Shown here: one piece after another, positions 23,405 to 35,870 of the stretch
Layout: each line of letters begins with the position of its first letter
Position numbering within the stretch: position 1 is the first letter of the stretch
Assembly (NCBI GenBank): GCA_012295275.1
Contig: CM022678.1
Location: 8,307,632 to 8,371,631 of the forward strand
DNA: 64,000 nt
Origin: Chrysomallon squamiferum
Taxonomy: Eukaryota; Mollusca; Gastropoda; Neomphalida; Peltospiridae
Direction of reading: 5' to 3'
Program-made: the position numbers and the translations under genes
The notes under the pieces: model-generated
Databases searched by the model: none
Told to the model about the DNA's origin: nothing
Seen by the model: only the letters and a program-made list of their open reading frames with translations

Positions 23405-25362
23405 TTTCTAAACCTTGCAGTAGTTACAAAAAACTGTTTTTGACTTTTTGGGAAGGTTCTTATATGCAGCACTAGGATTTAGTTGTCTGGCCTTGTGCTT
23501 TTCCAGACACACTACACACCTACTGTTTGATGTTGCATGGGCTGGTCTGTTTCCAACTCGTGAGGTCTGTAATCTTGTAGGTGTTTGTCTGTGTACAGAT
23601 TCACTTTCACTGGTAACAGACAGAGATAATTGCCCACAAGTTGATGGCAGAGTTTTTCAACAAACACGTGGAATGTAAACACTCTTTGCCCCTGGGGATT
23701 ATGCAGCTGATAAGGTCACATGATTACGTTTGCATTATTCACAGCCCACGTAAAACACTTCATAATAAGACGACGTGGCCAGTTGTAATGACGTCTGCTC
23801 TGATGCAGCTCAGTAAGTTGGTCATTTTTATGCATTGTAATTTTGGACAGCTTTTGGACATCCCACAGGAAGTCTTCTGTGCTCTTTACTATCATATCTT
23901 TGTACATGTACTGGGTGAGGGTGGGCTATAAATGCAGAAGTTACAAAATAAACGGGCTTTTTGTTGCACCAAACAATTGCTGCTACAATTACATTGAACA
24001 ATAGTTCAAACTGCCTCATCTGATTTGATTTTTTGATTTGATCAATTTTTTTGGAAAAAGTTTGTGATTTGTAAGTGCAGTGCCCACTAGGCAGATTCCT
24101 CTCTTTTCCAGCAAAAACTCACACAAATATACACTAGTGTAGAGTCTGTCTGTAAACACACAGTAATGCTGGTCACAAAACGGTTCCAACATAAAAACAA
24201 CAAGGTTTCCAGTCACACCAAGGTTTTCAACAGTTTCAGCATCCTTCCTGCAACCTGTGTATACTTCTGTATTTGAAATGTAGCCATTCTCACGTCACAA
24301 ACTAGGAAGGTGTTGATACTTTTATCGGTTTATCTTTGTTATACTGATTTATAGATAGGAGTTTTCTTTATCAGAATCATTTCCTCATCAAGTGACAGAT
24401 TGCTTCTTGGTGTATAATGCAACCTGAATTTTTCCAACAAGTGATTGAACATGGGCCTTGACTTGTAAATCTTATCAGATTTGTCTAGCTCTGAGTCAAT
24501 TTCATTTACACTATGGAGCAAAGACCATATTGCTAAAAATCTATCTCTTGTAAAAATCTGTGCAAATTCAGGTGTGATGTCAAGACATTTTCCTTATCTC
24601 ACTAGAATTGTTCATAGTGGTCCTTGTGAATAAACATTTCCATTGCTACTCGACAGCCAAAAAATGTTTTTATCTCTGTCAGTGAACTAAACTATTTTGC
24701 ATACTGATGTGAGGGGTTTTGCTTCTCCAACATGGTCTGCCTGCTATTAGTTTCAACAACAAAGAGCTGCCACAAATCATCTTTCCAGAATAAAGTCAAA
24801 AAGTCAGCAGGGCTGCTCTCATTATTGAGTGAATCTGGAATATTTCTGAGACTGGGGTGTTCTTTAGGATTGAATTGTTTTTCACGATACCCTCTTGTGT
24901 CACTTGTCCACTGACCTCTACCACGGCCACACACCCTACGATGGCCACACCCCTTACCATGGCCACACCCCTACCACGGCCACACCCACTAACAGGTTGT
25001 AAAACATCACCACCTGGGATGTGATTATCGACAGAATCATTTTCATTTTCACCTTCATTTGCATTCGTGTTTTTATTATATGTATCATTGACAACATCAT
25101 TGTCACTCTCTTTGTTTTCAAAATCACTATTATTTGCACATTCCAACACTTCATTCTCATCCTCAGAATCTGACATTATCATTCGTAATGACTGCTTGGT
25201 TGTCGCTTTCTTACCACTCATGTTTATGGCAAAAAATTCTCCAAAAACTGCAATCATTTGCAAAAATTTATTGAAGCTTCCTGGCGGGAGTATGGCTGAG
25301 TATACAAGCAGGTGTATATACTATATGCTCAGCCAGAAAACTGACCTGACGGCTTCAAAGGG
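23405..25362 (-). pseudogene. Fossil piggyBac-type transposase (DDE superfamily)
   Basis: An acidic N-terminal region (24796-25263) contains a GRGRG segment. It is followed in other frames by IPDSLNNESSPADFLTLFWK (about 24800-24870), FNHLLEKFRLHYTPRSNLSL with LDEEMI (24339-24460), VFTDRLYTS and GICLVGTALTNHKLFP (24016-24216), HYNWPRRLIMKCFTWAVNNA (about 23720-23800), and a cysteine segment CVVCLEKHKA (about 23490-23520). These match the order in the piggyBac DDE_Tnp_1_7 domain: SxDExM with the first Asp, DxxYTS with the second, the GT..xxxFP strand, and the Cys-rich tail. At least five frame changes and internal stops separate them, so it is dead. The 5-prime terminal sequence and TTAA target site are at 25293-25366. 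The opposite end was not found, so the 3-prime end is truncated or too decayed. It lies antisense in an intron. Confidence 0.87.
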
Positions 25363-25366
25363 TTAA
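25293..25366. mobile_element. piggyBac end: TTAA target, terminal repeat and subterminal hairpin
   Basis: Reading leftward on the minus strand from 25366: ttaa, then ccctttgaagccgtcagg, the typical C-rich start of piggyBac terminal repeats abutting TTAA. A subterminal inverted repeat pairs tggctgag at 25293-25300 with ctcagcca at 25328-25335, with further complementarity inside (tata). The transposase fossil begins just inside. Only one end is visible. Confidence 0.75.
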
Positions 25367-25614
25367 TATATTTAACCTCTCAAGTTCAAATACATCATCA
25401 GCGATTATATCACTATATCCCTTTTCTTCCATAATAATAAAATCATTATCATCAGCTGTTGAAGTCACCAGTAAGACAGATCGTGTTATTCTTATTCACA
25501 AATGACAACTATTCATTTTCAAGCTGGTCCAAAGCATCAGATGATGAATAATATGAATACAAAACCAATTAAAATATTATCATCTGTGTGTAAAACCCTG
25601 CCTTCTGTGTCCAG

Positions 25615-26195
25615 CCACATAAAACATTTACACTGTGATTTGATAATGTTTGTATGTTTTAGTAGATAATTTATAAAACATTTACACTGTGATTTGATAA
25701 TGTTTGTATGTTTTAGTAGATAATTTATAAAACATTTACACTGTGATTTGATAATGTTTGTATGTTTTAGTAGATAATTTATAAAACATTTACACTGTGA
25801 TTCAATAATGTTTGTATGTTTTAGTAGATAATTTATAAAACATTTACACTGTGATTTGATAATGTTTGTATGTTTTAGTAGATAATTTATAAAACATTTA
25901 CACTGTGATTTGATAATGTTTGTATGTTTTAGTAGATAATTTATAAAACATTTACACTGTGATTTGATGTTTGTATGTTTTAGTAGATAATTTATAAAAC
26001 ATTTACACTGTGATTTGATAATGTTTGTATGTTTTAGTAGATAATTTATAAAACATTTACACTGTGATTTGATAATATTTGTATGTTTTAGTAGATAATT
26101 TATAAAACATTTACACTGTGATTTGATAATGTTTGTATGTGATGTTTATCAAGATTTGATAATATTTGTATGTTTTAGTAGATAATGTTTTATAT
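25615..26195. repeat. 54-bp minisatellite, about ten copies
   Basis: Units of 54 bp containing tttacactgtgatttgataa and tgttttagtagataattta repeat head to tail. One unit lacks a few bases and the last copies are rearranged. The array contains regular poly-pyrimidine-free AG steps and no coding signal. Confidence 0.95.
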
Positions 26196-26309
26196 ATACA
26201 CCTATACACCCAGATTTATACTGAGATAAAGAAACTCTGTTTTTAGCATATACTTTATAATAAAGAATACTAATGTGTCATAATTAGTGATGTTTCAAGA
26301 AATGGTTTC

Positions 26310-26705
26310 TGAGCTTACTTACCACACCTCACTCATTAATCTCTGTTCTTTTTAAAACTTAAGGGCTTAATTGTCTATGATTTTTGTTTGGGGTATTTTT
26401 ACAAATGAGGAATTTACTGACATTTGTTCAACTGTTTTCACTTGATAACACTTGTCTTCCTCCAGTTTCCTATTGCACTGACTGAATTGGCTTGTCTCAG
26501 TCAGAGTTTGGCTTGTTTTGTGTGATCTTTGTTGTCTTCTTTCTGATGGCTGAGTTGTTATGTTTGTGTTTCTGGCTTCTGTCCCATCCTCTCATAGTCT
26601 AAACAGCCTGCCCTCCATATACAATTTATCACCACTTAAAGTCGCTCATTTCCTTTGTCTTCTTGCTGATTTGTAATCTGGATGCAGTAATTTTCTCCTA
26701 CTTTG
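26310..26705 (-). mobile_element. LINE fragment, second copy of the ORF1 end and ORF2 start
   Basis: Closely matches 16590-16985 along its whole length, including a long exact stretch through the ctctcatagtctaaacagcc and ccatatacaatttatcacca words. On the minus strand it covers the ORF1 C-terminal segment and the ORF2 start. Both copies lack the downstream endonuclease, so they may share an ancestor already deleted. Confidence 0.85.
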
Positions 26706-26989
26706 TTATGTGAATGACACAGTAATTTTTGCTATGTTGGGAAAATAAAGAAACAAACATTCATAAGAATTTTCACTTAGAAACTATTCAGTAAGTCCTG
26801 TTACTTCATTTTTGAAATGTAGATAAATAAAGAAATAAAGAAATAAAATATTTGTTAACTAAGGTAAAAATTAATTTTATTTAACATTAACTGTTTCTAA
26901 TAGAGACAGAAATGAAATTCGGTTATTGAAGTCAGCGTGTATGATATTAAATATAAATGCAGAAAAAAATGAAAGTTTGAAATATATTA

Positions 26990-27064
<75 letters not shown>
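26990..27064. repeat. (ATT)n microsatellite abutting a splice acceptor
   Basis: About 24 TTA/ATT units run directly into the acceptor ATTAG of the first EGF exon, replacing the usual polypyrimidine tract. Confidence 0.93.
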
Positions 27065-27065
27065 G

Positions 27066-27195
27066 ATATAAATGAGTGTACATCAACTGATGTCAGTATT
27101 ACTAAGTGTACTGATACTTGTACTAACAGAATCAGTGGATTCACTTGTTCCTGTCTGGCTGGGAAGAAACTTGAAAATGACCAGACAACATGTGT
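27066..27195 (+). CDS. EGF-like exon (calcium-binding type start)
   Basis: Phase-1 exon encoding (D)INECTSTDVS, then CTDTCTNR, GFTCSCLAGK and a final TCV. The DINEC start and CxC-x8-G spacing are those of a calcium-binding EGF module, an extracellular adhesion or receptor domain. Six cysteines are present. The acceptor is ATTAG after the microsatellite; a donor (gtaagc) lies near 27197. Phase-1 borders are usual for EGF modules. Confidence 0.7.
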
Positions 27196-27433
27196 TAGTA
27201 AGCAGAATTTCTCGTTACAAAATACAATAATGTAAAAATAAATTTTTAAATATTTTAAAAACAATTATATTTTGAAAACTGAAGCAACTTATTTTGTAAA
27301 ATTGGAAATTTTCATGATATTTAGATTATACTTTTAAGATAATTTTATACATTTTGTTTTATTATAAATACTGACACAAAAATTTGATTTTAATTTATTT
27401 ATTTTCAAATTGGATTTTATTTTTCCCTCTCAG

Positions 27434-27602
27434 ACCATTGTCAGTGTAAAGCTGGCTGGGTGGTGTGTGATGTGAAAACAACAGAGATGAATGTAGTGTT
27501 TCAACAGTTTCATGTCAAGCAAACAGCAACTGCAAAAACCTGCCAGTCTCCTATCATTTGAGTGTAAGACAGGATATCACAACTTGTCAGATGAATGTGG
27601 AG
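27434..27602 (+). pseudogene. EGF-like exon(s) with frame breaks
   Basis: After the acceptor ctctcag the frame reads HCQCKAGW then CDVKTTE. A missing base shifts it to CSVSTVSCQANSNCKNLPVS, and another missing base shifts it to ECKTGYHNLSDECG before the donor gtgagt. Joined, these pieces are EGF modules. The two single-base losses mean a pseudogene or consensus errors in the assembly. Confidence 0.65.
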
Positions 27603-27689
27603 GTGAGTAGGATAAACTTAATAAATAGTTAATTACTCAATATTAAAAATGTGGTAACAAGTTGAAATTATAATGTTTTATTCAATAAA

Positions 27690-28005
27690 CAGTTAAATGT
27701 AACAAATGATTTCTTATTATTTAATAAATAGTTACATGTTAGAAATGATTTCTTATTTAATAAACAGTTACATGTTAGAAATGATTTCTTATTATTTAAT
27801 AAATAGTTACATGTTACAAATGATTTCTTATTATTTAATAAACAGTTACATGTTACAAATGATTTCTTATTATTTAATAAACAGTTACATGTTAGAAATG
27901 ATTTCTTATTATTTAATAAACAGTTACATGTTACAAATGATTTCTTATTATTTAATAAACAGTTACATGTTACAAATGATTTCTTATTATTTATGAAATA
28001 GTTAA
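27690..28005. repeat. 39-bp minisatellite, about eight copies
   Basis: Units of 39 bp, a multiple of three, leave an open frame reading MISYYLINSYMLQ over and over. The open frame is an artefact of unit length. It lies in an intron between EGF exons. Confidence 0.93.
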
Positions 28006-28689
28006 ATGATAGAAATGGTTAATGAATTTTGTAGATATTTTTGTGATTTTAATTACCAAAGAAAACAGAATGGATGCTTTAAACTGAACAATTACATAGA
28101 AATGAGTTAATTAATATCTCAGTCACAAAACTAACTTTTTCTGCATTAAAATATAATAAATAAATAAATATAATAATAAAAATATCATTTTTATACTTGT
28201 TAATAACTTTTTATTCAAAATAAAGAGAATGTTTATTGAACACAGAAGATCAGCTTTCAGTGACTAAGAAATTAACATTGTTAAAAACAACAAAAAAGAA
28301 ACAAAAACAAACCCTGTTTGGTACCAGGTAACTTTATTTTTGCAGTTTGAGTCACATTAATTTTTAAGAACATTACCAGCAAAAGTAAATAAAGATTAAA
28401 ATAAAAATTATGTTTTACAACTGATAATTAAACTATTATGAAACAGATATTTATTAATTCATTCATTCATTCATGTAAAACATACATTTTTTTTATAGTT
28501 GAATGAATGCTTGGTATTATTTTTGAACTACCAATGAGAAAAGCTACATCTGTTATTGTTATTTTAATTGTGACAAAATTTGATAAAATTATAAACTATT
28601 TTATTTTCATTTGTGTGAGAATGTGATAAAATTGTAAATTATTTTGTTGTGACAAAATATAATAAAGTTATAAAAATATTTTATGTTCA
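28006..28689. other. Intron between EGF exons
   Basis: AT-rich sequence with ttcattcattcattcat at 28456-28474. No coding signal is seen. Confidence 0.45.
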
Positions 28690-28809
28690 GTTGTGACAGT
28701 GCTGCAGTGAACAGTTCGTGTGAACAGGGCTGCAGGGTGCATGACACAGTGGAGCAGTGTTTGTGTAGAAATGTTTACCTTGAATTCAGACAACAAAACA
28801 TGCTCAGGT
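28690..28809 (+). pseudogene. EGF-like exon with one frame break
   Basis: The plus strand reads CDSAAVNSSCEQGCRVHD then EQCLCRN. After one missing base it reads LNSDNKTCS, ending at the donor g|gtgagt. Cysteine spacing is that of an EGF module lacking a calcium signature. The next exon supplies the D of DINEC in phase 1. Confidence 0.65.
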
Positions 28810-29332
28810 GAGTCAGTTCTATCTGGTTCTCAGGTTAAATTGTTCACTTCAAGCATTCTTAGTTTATTCATATTTCCAGTGTAAGTTTTATCTCTTTGAA
28901 TCTGAATGGTCAGCATTTCTACCATTATCTGTTTTTTTTTTTTTTTTTATTAATAATGTCATGCTCATTATATATTCAGCAATCAGTTTGCAACTTATGT
29001 ATGCATTAGTAGCTTTTGTGCTATTCAAATAGTTAAGTTTAAATTCTTAGTTCTGGAATTAAGAAAAATTTCAATGCAGTTATTCCTGTTTCAGAAACTT
29101 GTCAGAATTTATGAATAAATTTTATTAATAATAGTTACATCTGTGTAACTTAAACTTGATTAATTTTAGAAATGCTCAGAACTTATGAATTTTAAATTTC
29201 AGTTAATCCATATATTAGAAATAATTTCTGTGTAAATGATATTTGAGTAATTTTAGAAACTTGTCAAAATGTATGAGAAAGTTTAATTGTTGTTAATGAT
29301 TGAGATATAATTTATCTGTTTCTCTCTTTCAG

Positions 29333-29453
29333 ATATAAACGAATGTAATTCAAAAATATTTACACTCAGAACTAAAACTACTAAGATGGAGTCTACACAT
29401 GTAACTGTATGGATGGTTATAAATGGGAAACTGACAAAATTATTTCTAGAGGT
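29333..29453 (+). pseudogene. EGF-like exon with one frame break
   Basis: After the acceptor tctctttcag the frame reads (D)INECNSKIFT. After a one-base shift it reads GVYTCNCMDGYKWETDKI up to a donor-like gaggtaga. The second half matches the end of an EGF module. This is the last recognisable EGF exon. Confidence 0.6.
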
Positions 29454-31000
29454 AGATATAAATATTAGTATATCACACACACATCAACAGATGCACAAGC
29501 AAAGATTCGCACACTTCAACACATACACATGCAAATATTCACACACATGAAACATGCACACACAAACCTCCATATGCATACATATACAGTGAATTTAATT
29601 AACTCAGATCAAATAGAGGGAAATCAATAAAATGAAAGGATATACATTGAAATGAAATGCAGTGTGATACAGTGCAATAAAATAAAATAAATGAAATGAA
29701 ACACTATGAAATACAATACACCACAACACAACACAACACAGTACAATAACTGAACTGAACAAACTGATCTGAACTGAACAGAACTGAAATAAAAAATGAA
29801 ATAATGATAAAATGTAATAAAATGAATGGAATGAAATAAAAAGTAATGTGTGAAATGATTCACAAATTGTATATAGCATAATGGAGATAATTTTATTATT
29901 ATTGTTTTTGTTTTTTTAATTAAAGTAGTGGTAAAGATTTATGAAAATGTTTGTTAATAAAACATAAAATGGAAGAAGATCTGTTGTTTGGAAGGTATTT
30001 TTTTAATGATTCCTTTGCAGATTACATTGTATTTCAAGCTGTTTAGTAATTTTTATATTTTTTCTTACCAAATGTCTTGGTATTTAAAAAAAAAAAATGT
30101 ATTAATATTCTTTTATTGAATTAGAAATCTTGTTTTGTAGCATTCTCAGCACCTTAAACCTTTTTAAACATTTTAAATAATTTTTGATTTGAAAGTTCAG
30201 ATACATCTTATACCATATTTCTCTAAATTATTTATTAAGGATTTTGTTGAGGCTTTTCTAAAATTATCTTTTTTATATGCAAAAGTAGTTTTGATGTCGA
30301 TCTTTTCTTTTTCTTGTTCAAATAAATATTTCAAATTATTTTGTTTTCTGTTTTTCATTACATCAGACTTGAGAAACAGATTCCTAAGAGTTAGGAATAT
30401 TTTTTATTTATATAGTTTTGAAATAATAGTAGAAGTAATAGATGTGATTGTGGAAGTAGTGATGCAGACAATGTTGCACTGGTCACAGCTGAAATAATAG
30501 AAGCAAACTAATAGATGAAATAGTAATAAAATTAATAGTACTACTAGTAGTAGTAATAGAAATAGTAGTTGCAATATTAATAATAGTAAGAGGTAATGAA
30601 AATAACAATAGCATAAGTAATTGAGGGAGTACTGTAATACTGGTTCTATTATTAATTTTTTGGATATGTACATATTCAGGGAATACTATAAACACTGCAT
30701 AGAAATATATAATGTGGGTGTTTCCTGTTGCTGTATATAATGATCAGTACATTTCAGATTTGTTTCATTTCTCTGTGTGTATGTGTGTGTGTATGTGTGT
30801 TATAAGTAGATAGATTTTAAGGATGCTTTAGCATTATAATGGTGTTAGGACATTGCAGTAGATGTCAGTCCTATTTGAGGATCAAATCAGGGTAGAAACT
30901 CATAATTTTTAACAATAGAGTTTGAATATACATGTGTGTGTGCGTGTGTGTAGGTGTAAATATATGTATATATGTATATATATATATATTTGACTATTAT
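29454..31000. other. Intronic or intergenic AT-rich DNA
   Basis: Contains an (AC)-containing patch at 29480-29580, a run of aatgaaatgaaa and acaacacaac words at 29640-29840, a short (TG)n at 30775-30800 and trinucleotide-rich ATT/GTA sequence at 30420-30620. No gene is seen; open frames at 30189-30673 look like simple sequence. Confidence 0.4.
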
Positions 31001-31860
31001 ATAAAATCTAGACTGAAAACATATCACATTTTCTCAGTCGTATCAAAAGAATTTTAAAATGTCCAATACAGCAAGAACACATGCATGAGTATATATCAGA
31101 ACATCAGAAGAGGGGACATAATCGAAAATTTATCAGCTAAAGGAAATAATCACCATAATATGGGGTTAGGTTCTAACGTCGAAAAGCTAAAACAAAACGA
31201 GAATTTTATGGTAGCAGATATTAAAGGTTGCCTTTGTTATAGATTAGAAACGGCTGGCTTCTTTGGCTCTTTTAATTCGATGTTTTCATTGACATCTTCA
31301 GTAATGAAATAATTTGTAATCTTTGCACAATCCGGCGAACCCTTTTATGAAATAGATGTGACCGGACCTCGAAACTTTGGCCTTATTTTGATATGCGTTT
31401 GACAGTGGGGTAGATTTGTTCTTATTGTTGAGAAATTTTGAAATCTTTGTAAAATCTTTGTTATCAAAATAATTATCTCTCAGTTGAAATCAACAACAAT
31501 AAAAAGTCTGGGGGAGGATTGGCTAAGGGTACGTTTACAGTTAGATTTAAGACTTACTATGATTTATAAACATTTTTTTTTTTTTTTTTTTTTTTTTGAC
31601 TTATATAAAATCTAGAACTGAAAACATGTGACATTTTCTCAGTCATATCAAAAGAATTTTAAAATGTCCGGTACAGCAGAAACACGTGCATGAGCATATA
31701 TCAGAACATCAGAGGAAGGGGAGATAATCGAAAATTTATCAGGTTAAAGAAATAACCACCATAATCTAAACCAATTTTATGGTAGCAGATATTCAAGGTG
31801 GCCTTTGTTATAGATTAAAAACGGATGTCTTTGAAACTGTTTTCAGTAGATACATTTCTC
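31001..31860. repeat. Local duplication: 31005-31185 and 31600-31790
   Basis: The two copies share aaaatctaga.ctgaaaacat, tcatatcaaaagaattttaa, catgcatgag.atatatcag and aatcgaaaatttatca. They are about 600 bp apart, and a poly-T run (31571-31597) precedes the second. Confidence 0.85.
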
Positions 31861-32310
31861 TTCTAATACTAGCTGTAGATAATCTTAATAAAGTAATAAT
31901 GTTTGTATGTGGATAACCTTAACATTGTGAAGTCTATAGATAAAATAGAGACAATATAAAGCAACTATAAACGCTAGAAAAAACTGTGTGTGTGTGTGTG
32001 TGTTAGTAATTATAATAAGTAAATAAACTTCGTTTTTTTTTATAGAAAACATAGAAAGTTTTAAACTTTTAGAATTAAGATAATTACCTATGACGAGTTT
32101 TACGTAACAAAAAAAAACTTTAAAATTTGTCAGTCGAGGCTGGCTTCTTTTGCTCTTTGAATTCGATGTTTTCATTGACATCTTCAGTAATTTAATAATT
32201 TGTAATCTTTGCACAGTCCGGTGGGCCCTTTTACGAAATGGAGGTGACTGGATCTCGAAATTCTGACCTTGTTTTGATAAGCGTTTGACAGCGGGTTAGG
32301 CTTAGATTTG
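31240..32310. repeat. Three-copy dispersed block (31240-31410, 32125-32310, 41390-41550)
   Basis: All three copies share tggcttct, the ttttcattgacatcttcag-type section, taatctttgcaca.tccggtg, ccttttatgaaat and tgacagcgggttagg-type endings. The preceding stretch at 31830-32000 (gatacatttctcttctaata onward) also recurs at 41225-41360 and 42125-42170. So the region left of the macrosatellite and the region right of the 72-bp minisatellite share ancestry. Poly-T and (GT)n tracts interrupt the copies. Confidence 0.8.
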
Positions 32311-32319
32311 TTCTGACGT

Positions 32320-32885
32320 GTTGAGAAATTTTGCAGTGTAATCTGTGTTATTAAAGGTGTATATCTTTCACAAACACGCGCGCGCGAGCAACTTAAAACG
32401 AATAGTTTTATCATTATTCTGCTCTTAATAGGCTTCAGTTGACTGATTCCGTTTTTTAAATTAGCTTTCCCAAAACCCGTAAAGAATACTTTTTTTTTGT
32501 ATTATTATAAAATATGTTTCTACATTAATACACTTAAGCTGTTGGCGTGTTATTTATCTAGTGGATGAGTGTAGTATTATACCATGACGATACTTCGTTT
32601 GAATTTACTAATCCCTCTCATTGTGTTCTAAACACGACAATAGATGATGATAACAAGCACGTCAGACATTGTCACGCGGTGGTTCTGAGTCATGTGATCA
32701 GCTGATTGTTGTCGTTCAGCGAGGATAGAAAAATATTTCTTATCAATATCAGGTGCGTGCTGAGTTAAATTCTGGCTGCGTGCGCTTATTGTTGTGTACT
32801 GAGAGCCGGCGTCAGACTGTCTGGCGTCCCAGGCAAGGTTAGATTCGGTCACCCCCAGGAACATATCAATTTCAAACTTTTAAAA
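32320..32885. repeat. Duplicated 0.56-kb block, left copy
   Basis: Nearly identical to 33762-34325. Shared parts include tttgcagtgtaatctgtg, catgtgatcagctgattgtt, a CpG-rich segment (tgcgtgcgcttattgttgtg) and gttagattcggtcaccccca. On the minus strand both copies keep a 76-78 codon open frame starting MFLGVTESNLAWDARQS and differing by a few residues. The frame has no known motif. The low divergence means either recent duplication or constraint. Confidence 0.85.
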
Positions 32886-32956
32886 CATTTCTTTTTAACA
32901 TTCTATTTCAGACAGGATTTATTTGTCCAGTGTGTGTGTGTGACTTAAAACATCAT

Positions 32957-32993
<37 letters not shown>

Positions 32994-33079
32994 TATGTTA
33001 TTAGTGCTGGTTAATGATATCAGAAACCGGATTCGAGCAAGTTTATTCAAATTTAAAAATAAATAAATAAATAAATATT

Positions 33080-33200
<121 letters not shown>

Positions 33201-33373
33201 TCGATATTTTCATTGACATCTTCAGTAATTTAATAATTTCTTACATGAAAAGAGTCGCCCTTATATCTTTTATTATTTGTAATTTAGTATTTGCATGGAC
33301 TGAACAATTGGTAAATATTTCATTTTTATATTGTAATTTGTTATAATAAGCACACACACATTTCTAGGTGTAT

Positions 33374-33517
<144 letters not shown>

Positions 33518-33761
33518 TTAATTACAGTTATTAAAATAATAAAATGTATTAAATTTGCAAATGTTACAATTACACTTCTAGTTTGGGTATATTGGTGATA
33601 ATGTTTCATTTTTAATAAACATTATTTCTGATAACTTTTAATAAACATTATTGGAGATAATGTACTACGTTTAATAAACGTGACACTTAAACGATTTGCA
33701 CCTGAATGAACATGACATTGTCAAACAATTAAGAATTGTTCTCTCATTCAGGCATGGAAAC

Positions 33762-33800
33762 AAATTTTGCAGTGTAATCTGTGTCGTTAAAGGTGTATAT

Positions 33801-33843
<43 letters not shown>

Positions 33844-34325
33844 CTTATTACTTATAGTAATATGATTTTTCTCTAATTACGTTTTAGTTGAGTGATTCCG
33901 TTCTTTAAATCAGGATTCCCAAAATTTGTAAATAATTTAGTTGTTTTTATTTTATTTTGTATTATTACAAAATATATTTCTAAATTAATAAACTTAAGCT
34001 GTTTGTGTGTTATTTATCCAATAGATGAGTGTAGTATTACACTAATCCCTCTCATTGTGTTTTAAACACAGATGATGATAACAAGCACGTCAGACATTGT
34101 CACGCGGTGGTTCTGAGTCATGTGATCAGCTGATTGTTGTCGTTCAGCGTGGATAGAAAAATATTTCTTATCAATATCAGGTGCGTGCTGAGTTAAATTC
34201 TGGCTGCGTGCGCTTATTGTTGTGTACTGAGAGCCGGCGCCAGACTGTCTGGCGTCCCAGGCAAGGTTAGATTCGGTCACCCCCAGGAACATATCAATTT
34301 CAAACTTTTAAAACATTTCTTTTCA
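33762..34325. repeat. Duplicated 0.56-kb block, right copy
   Basis: Right copy of the block at 32320-32885, with an (AC)n tract (33806-33841) where the left copy has a short CG-rich run. It also keeps the minus-strand open frame (34062-34292). Confidence 0.85.
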
Positions 34326-35156
34326 AAATCCTATGCGATCTCTAGAGACAAGATTTTTCTGTTACGGACATTTAAATATCCCACACCGGCCATTTCTTTC
34401 CTTGCTTATACCATTAAAATAAGGTGCACCGTTTTTAGTTTGATTCCGCCACAAAGTGAAGATTTCGTATACGCGTGATTCTACGGAAAAACTCGTGGCC
34501 TGCAAACCTAATTACGTTTTGAAAATTTCATGTACGCACGATTTTCACTCACTTATTTTTTTTGTTTCGGTCAGACTGAATCTACCCGATTATTTGTCCG
34601 TGTATAAAATAAACCAGGATGAAAAGCGACCGTCAATAAAAACTAAATTTATTTATTTATTTTTCAAAACTGTTTGCCTGTATGACAGCGCCGACCCTGT
34701 GTGTACTTACTATATGTCATTTTACCATTAACTGTTTTTGTTTGGTTTTTTCTTAAAGATATTCAGGATATGAGTTTGATAAAAATCACAAACACGGTGG
34801 ATTGACCGGAACCGAATAAACATCATCTGCTAACGTATGTTTCCATTTTATCTTGCGTAATGAATTTTTCTTTTATTATTATTATGTTTGTTTTTTTGAA
34901 AGGTACATTGACTGTACAAGAACGACTACTACTATTGCTCCTAATACGAAAACTATTACAATCATTATCACCAAACTCATGCTACCACTAATATTAATAA
35001 TAGATTTGTTAATTCCGTTTTTTTTTTTTTTATTATTATTATTATTTGTTTTTAATTTACATTTGCACTTGTTTCCTTTTTGTTTGTAACTGAATTAATT
35101 TGTAATATATTTTTGCCTGCGTATATTCAAAACGTGACTAAACGTGACTCTCTCTT
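34326..35156 (+). other. Spacer with one possible decayed EGF exon
   Basis: At about 34759-34832, after an acceptor-like ttttttcttaaag, the plus strand reads YSGYEFDKNHKHGGLTGTE before a donor-like gtatgt. This resembles the end of an EGF module, but it lacks cysteines in the present frame. The evidence is weak. An open frame at 34456-34731 shows no motif. The rest is AT-rich. Confidence 0.3.
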
Positions 35157-35326
35157 TCCAGTCTCGTCAGCGACATCAGACTTTGTGAGTGCACTTCTGT
35201 GCTAGTGCGCTCCAGATTAGAATCAGACATACATAAGACACAGCATATTCATTCCTAAATGTATACATACATGCATATATAAATTCATATAGGATACATT
35301 TTATATACACAATAATACAGTATAAT

Positions 35327-35351
35327 CTCTCTCTCTCTGTGTGTCTCTCTC

Positions 35352-35444
<93 letters not shown>

Positions 35445-35457
35445 ATATATATATATA
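35327..35457. repeat. (CT)n-(TA)n tract of macrosatellite unit 1
   Basis: CT run with two small interruptions, then a short TA run. Confidence 0.95.
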
Positions 35458-35583
35458 GTGATCGTAAAAAACATTCTGCTAATTGTCACAGGGTCAGGTT
35501 TCCAACAAGAAAATAAAAGCACGCAAAAAAAATGAATAAAAAAAAAAGAAAAAAAAAAGCAAGTTATGAGTACACTCGGTGTA

Positions 35584-35870
35584 TGTTGTCTCAGTGGTCG
35601 AGTGATGTTGTCTCAGTGGTCGAGTGATGTTGTCTCAGTAGTCGAGTGATGTTGTCTCAATGGTCGAGTGATGTTGTCTCAGTTGTCGAGTGATGTTGTC
35701 TCAGTGGTCGAGTGATGTTGTCTCAATGGTCGAGTGATGTCTCAGTGGTCGAGTGATGTTGTCTCAGTAGTCGAGTGATGTTGTCTCAGTGGTCGAGTGA
35801 TGTTGTCTCAGTAGTCGAGTGATGTTGTCTCAGTAGTCGAGTGATGTTGTCTCAGTGGTCGAGTGATGTT
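35584..35870. repeat. 22-bp minisatellite in macrosatellite unit 1
   Basis: About 13 units of 22 bp around the core ctcagtggtcgagtgatg, with variants agtagtcgag and caatggtcgag. One unit is short by four bases. Confidence 0.95.

Noticed and set aside
23641-23931. Plus-strand open frames across the piggyBac fossil
   Set aside because: They are antisense shadows; the minus strand carries the conserved transposase motifs.
26877-27264. Minus-strand frames of poly-Asn or poly-Ile around 27 kb
   Set aside because: They are translations of the (ATT)n tract and the antisense of an EGF exon.
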